Of a DNA stretch of 64,000 bases, positions 62,640 to 64,000 are shown piece after piece; position 1 is the first letter of the stretch, and every line of letters starts with the position of its first letter. The DNA is taken from IMG/VR virus record IMGVR_UViG_3300042542_003555, positions 62,001 to 126,000 of that record, one strand, 5' to 3'. The notes beneath the pieces were generated by a model. The model worked only from the letters and a program-made list of their open reading frames with translations. It was not told the DNA's origin and searched no databases. The stretch comes from a virus. The position numbers and the translations under genes were made by a program.

Positions 62640-62863
62640 TTTTCTTCCTTTTTAGTAAATTTTTCAGATGCAGTAAATCCTAATCCTGCGATAACAATAT
62701 ACATCATTGAATCAAAGGCTTCTTTTGATACATGATATTCGGTAAATAGCTCTGTCATAAAAGCAACAGAACACATTAAAAATGCTGCTAAAGTAATAAA
62801 GCGTTTGCTGCTGACAGTCTTATTAGTTCCATCAGCAAGCAAACTATTAAACCACATTCTCAT
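62636..62863 (-). CDS. Holin-like small membrane protein
   Basis: 75 residues: MRMWFNSLLADGTNKTVSSK then two hydrophobic helices (FITLAAFLMCSVAFMTELF and MMYIVIAGLGFTASEKF) and a basic tail. The S-S-K-R-F-I start and two-helix plan are typical of phage holin-like proteins in this position next to an endolysin. Confidence 0.6.
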   Translation of the reverse strand: MRMWFNSLLADGTNKTVSSKRFITLAAFLMCSVAFMTELFTEYHVSKEAFDSMMYIVIAGLGFTASEKFTKKEEK

Positions 62864-63376
62864 TTACTTCTCCGGATGAGGAGGTTGTTCTGGTGCTTCT
62901 TTACCCCCAAACCCAGAAACTACTTCAGCCTTTACTGGCATAATACCACCACTCATCATGCCTGAAGGTGCTGATACAACTGGTGCTGGTGGTGGAACGT
63001 CATGCATGACTTTTTTGGTTGCTTCAAAGTTATCATTGGCCATCTTTTGTGCCTGAAGCATTGCCTCTTTATCTTCTTTAGATGTTCCTGCTAACATGAT
63101 ACCTGATAGAGTACCCGTTAAGAATGTAGCAATGGGAACAATCAACTCAAAGAACTTTTGGTCAATTGGAGAAATTGCATTGAGAGGTTGCGTTACAAAA
63201 ATAAGAGAATATAACACAACAAAGACGATTCCAGTTAATGTTAATGCTAAACATATGCCAATAAAAAACTTCAATCTAGACATCAACTGTTCATCTGTAT
63301 ATAGGAATGGTTGATTATTTTCCACAGTTTGCTCCTTGTGAAACAGGCGGTGTATTAATTGTTTGAGTTGGTTCAT
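62864..63376 (-). CDS. Two-helix membrane protein, probable lysis or membrane role
   Basis: 170 residues. Two transmembrane helices (KFFIGICLALTLTGIVFVVL, then VPIATFLTGTLSGIMLAG), then a cytoplasmic or periplasmic Pro/Ala-rich tail. Overlaps the preceding exported gene by 62 bases. Holin is one option; the tail is longer than usual. Confidence 0.58.
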   Translation of the reverse strand: MNQLKQLIHRLFHKEQTVENNQPFLYTDEQLMSRLKFFIGICLALTLTGIVFVVLYSLIFVTQPLNAISPIDQKFFELIVPIATFLTGTLSGIMLAGTSKEDKEAMLQAQKMANDNFEATKKVMHDVPPPAPVVSAPSGMMSGGIMPVKAEVVSGFGGKEAPEQPPHPEK

Positions 63377-63590
63377 CTTTTGGAGGTCCTAATCTAGGGT
63401 CACGTTGTCCTTTAAATACATGTTCTGGACAAGTTCTTGTCACATCACATATAGGTGCTTTGCAAATATCCTTATCCCAATTAGCAGGATCCTGACAAGG
63501 ATATCTGAATCTATCTCCACTACACATTGCCATACCTATCGGCAGCAATAACAACACAAGCATAAACTTTGCTAGTTTTGCATCTGTCAT
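63315..63590 (-). CDS. Small exported Cys-rich protein or lipoprotein
   Basis: 91 residues; hydrophobic KFMLVLLLLPIGMAMC with a possible lipobox Cys at 22, then D-R-F-R-Y-P-C-Q-D-P-A-N-W, C-x-x-x-x-C and C-P-E-H motifs and a Pro-rich tail. Well known to me as a conserved small protein in T4-like cyanophages, next to a lysin. Overlaps the two-helix gene, as spanin pairs do, but order is opposite. Function unproven. Confidence 0.62.
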   Translation of the reverse strand: MTDAKLAKFMLVLLLLPIGMAMCSGDRFRYPCQDPANWDKDICKAPICDVTRTCPEHVFKGQRDPRLGPPKDEPTQTINTPPVSQGANCGK

Positions 63591-63591
63591 C

Positions 63592-64000
63592 TTATGCTCC
63601 TAATACGTGCAATGCATGTTCGTAGTGTTTTATTCTATCATCGAGTCCTATTGTTCCACCATTGATTCTCTTTGTCATGGTAACAATATCACCACTATCT
63701 GCGTATTGATTTAGTTTGTTTGTTTCCCAGAACCAACATGCTGATTGTGCAGCACCTTCAAACGTTTGAGTATACTCTGCTGCTTCTTCTGGAGAGATTT
63801 CTAGTGATGCAGCAAACCAAGTATAGTTTGTTTTGCCTGTCAGTTGAATTAATCCACGACCACGATATTTCCATCCGTCACCAGATGCTTCGTTACCGTT
63901 ACCCATACGGTCTGCGTAGACACGATTCGCAATCTTTTGTGGATTTCTTTCGTATGCTTTTGCTGTGGCCATATCTGGAAAATATTTTTTGAAAGTCTTC
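63592..64000 (-). CDS. GH19 chitinase-like endolysin (partial)
   Basis: 136 residues visible; the N-terminus is beyond the right edge (the reading frame is open at 64000, with F-K-K-Y-F-P-D before M-A-T). A-Y-E-R-N-P-Q-K-I-A-N-R-V-Y-A-D-R-M-G-N-G, then G-D-G-W-x-Y-R-G-R-G-L-I-Q-L-T-G and N-Y are diagnostic for GH19/lysozyme-type phage endolysins. Cuts peptidoglycan glycan strands at lysis. First gene of the probable lysis group. Confidence 0.85.
   Translation of the reverse strand, partial: KTFKKYFPDMATAKAYERNPQKIANRVYADRMGNGNEASGDGWKYRGRGLIQLTGKTNYTWFAASLEISPEEAAEYTQTFEGAAQSACWFWETNKLNQYADSGDIVTMTKRINGGTIGLDDRIKHYEHALHVLGA

Noticed and set aside
1-64000. tRNA genes
   Set aside because: Apart from the tmRNA T-arm I saw no cloverleaf with a T-loop and matching acceptor stem; a tRNA scan would be decisive.
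1-64000. CRISPR arrays, insertion sequences or integrase/attachment sites
   Set aside because: No regularly spaced direct repeats and no transposase or integrase motifs were seen; the repeated DNA in the early region is promoters.

Overview
This window is 64 kb from the genome of a T4-like tailed phage (myovirus). It carries T4-type baseplate genes (gp25, gp53, gp27, gp5 OB-fold, gp48, gp26, gp51), a gp19-type tube protein, the gp4 head-completion nuclease, gp32, gp59, gp33, the gp61 primase, the T4-type RNase H, NrdA/NrdB and ThyX. The DNA is clearly AT-rich. The accessory set (PhoH, a run of 2-oxoglutarate oxygenases, a MoxR/vWA pair, MazG-like, GP88 and many tiny genes) is the kind found in T4-like phages of aquatic bacteria. 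Two features point to the host: a 24-residue PqqA peptide (15272-15346) and a permuted, two-piece tmRNA whose tag reads ANDEKFALAA. Together they suggest a proteobacterial host that makes PQQ, most simply a methylotrophic betaproteobacterium. That host assignment is inference.

Layout. 1-6.2 kb, minus: baseplate operon gp48, gp53, gp27, gp5-OB, unknown, spike, unknown, gp25. 6.2-10.9 kb, plus: gp4, gp2-like, tube protein, gp26, gp51 and a 725-residue coiled-coil protein with an M23 peptidase domain. 11-16.3 kb, minus: gp32, HAD phosphatase, gp59, gp33, SleB hydrolase, rubrerythrin, pqqA, tmRNA and micro-genes, with one GIY-YIG endonuclease on plus. 16.3-24.4 kb: Cas4/RecB-like nuclease, five 2OG oxygenases, SAM methyltransferase, glycine-rich adhesin-like protein, PhoH, glycosyltransferase and LpxH-like hydrolase. 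24.4-32.9 kb: small genes, SGNH hydrolase, metallophosphoesterase and MoxR-type ATPase. 32.9-40.8 kb: a visibly GC-richer early region of very small genes, punctuated by near-identical promoters (TTGACA-17-TATACT with a shared downstream block), one strand-switched gene and one promoter-led stretch without any ORF. 41-46.4 kb: HNH endonuclease and a dense run of tiny overlapping genes. 46.4-51.4 kb: cupin, split HldE (two genes), GalE and the vWA/metallopeptidase partner of the MoxR ATPase. 51.5-62 kb: AbrB-like protein, DNA methyltransferase, RNase H, nucleotide metabolism and primase. 62-64 kb: membrane and exported proteins with a GH19 endolysin running off the right edge, probably a lysis cassette.

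How it works together. The right half supplies replication and nucleotide synthesis (NrdAB, ThyX, primase, RNase H), gp32/gp59/gp33 link replication to late transcription, and the left end builds the baseplate and tail. The gp5 hub protein is split: the OB-fold and the spike are separate genes and no lysozyme domain is present between them, while a peptidoglycan peptidase domain sits in the long tail protein. Envelope genes (HldE kinase and adenylyltransferase, GalE, cupin, LpxH-like, GT2) suggest remodelling of host lipopolysaccharide. The pqqA-rubrerythrin unit has its own consensus sigma70-type promoter and is the most unusual cargo. Many genes shorter than 60 codons were read directly from the sequence; starts were chosen by ribosome binding site and overlap with the upstream stop.
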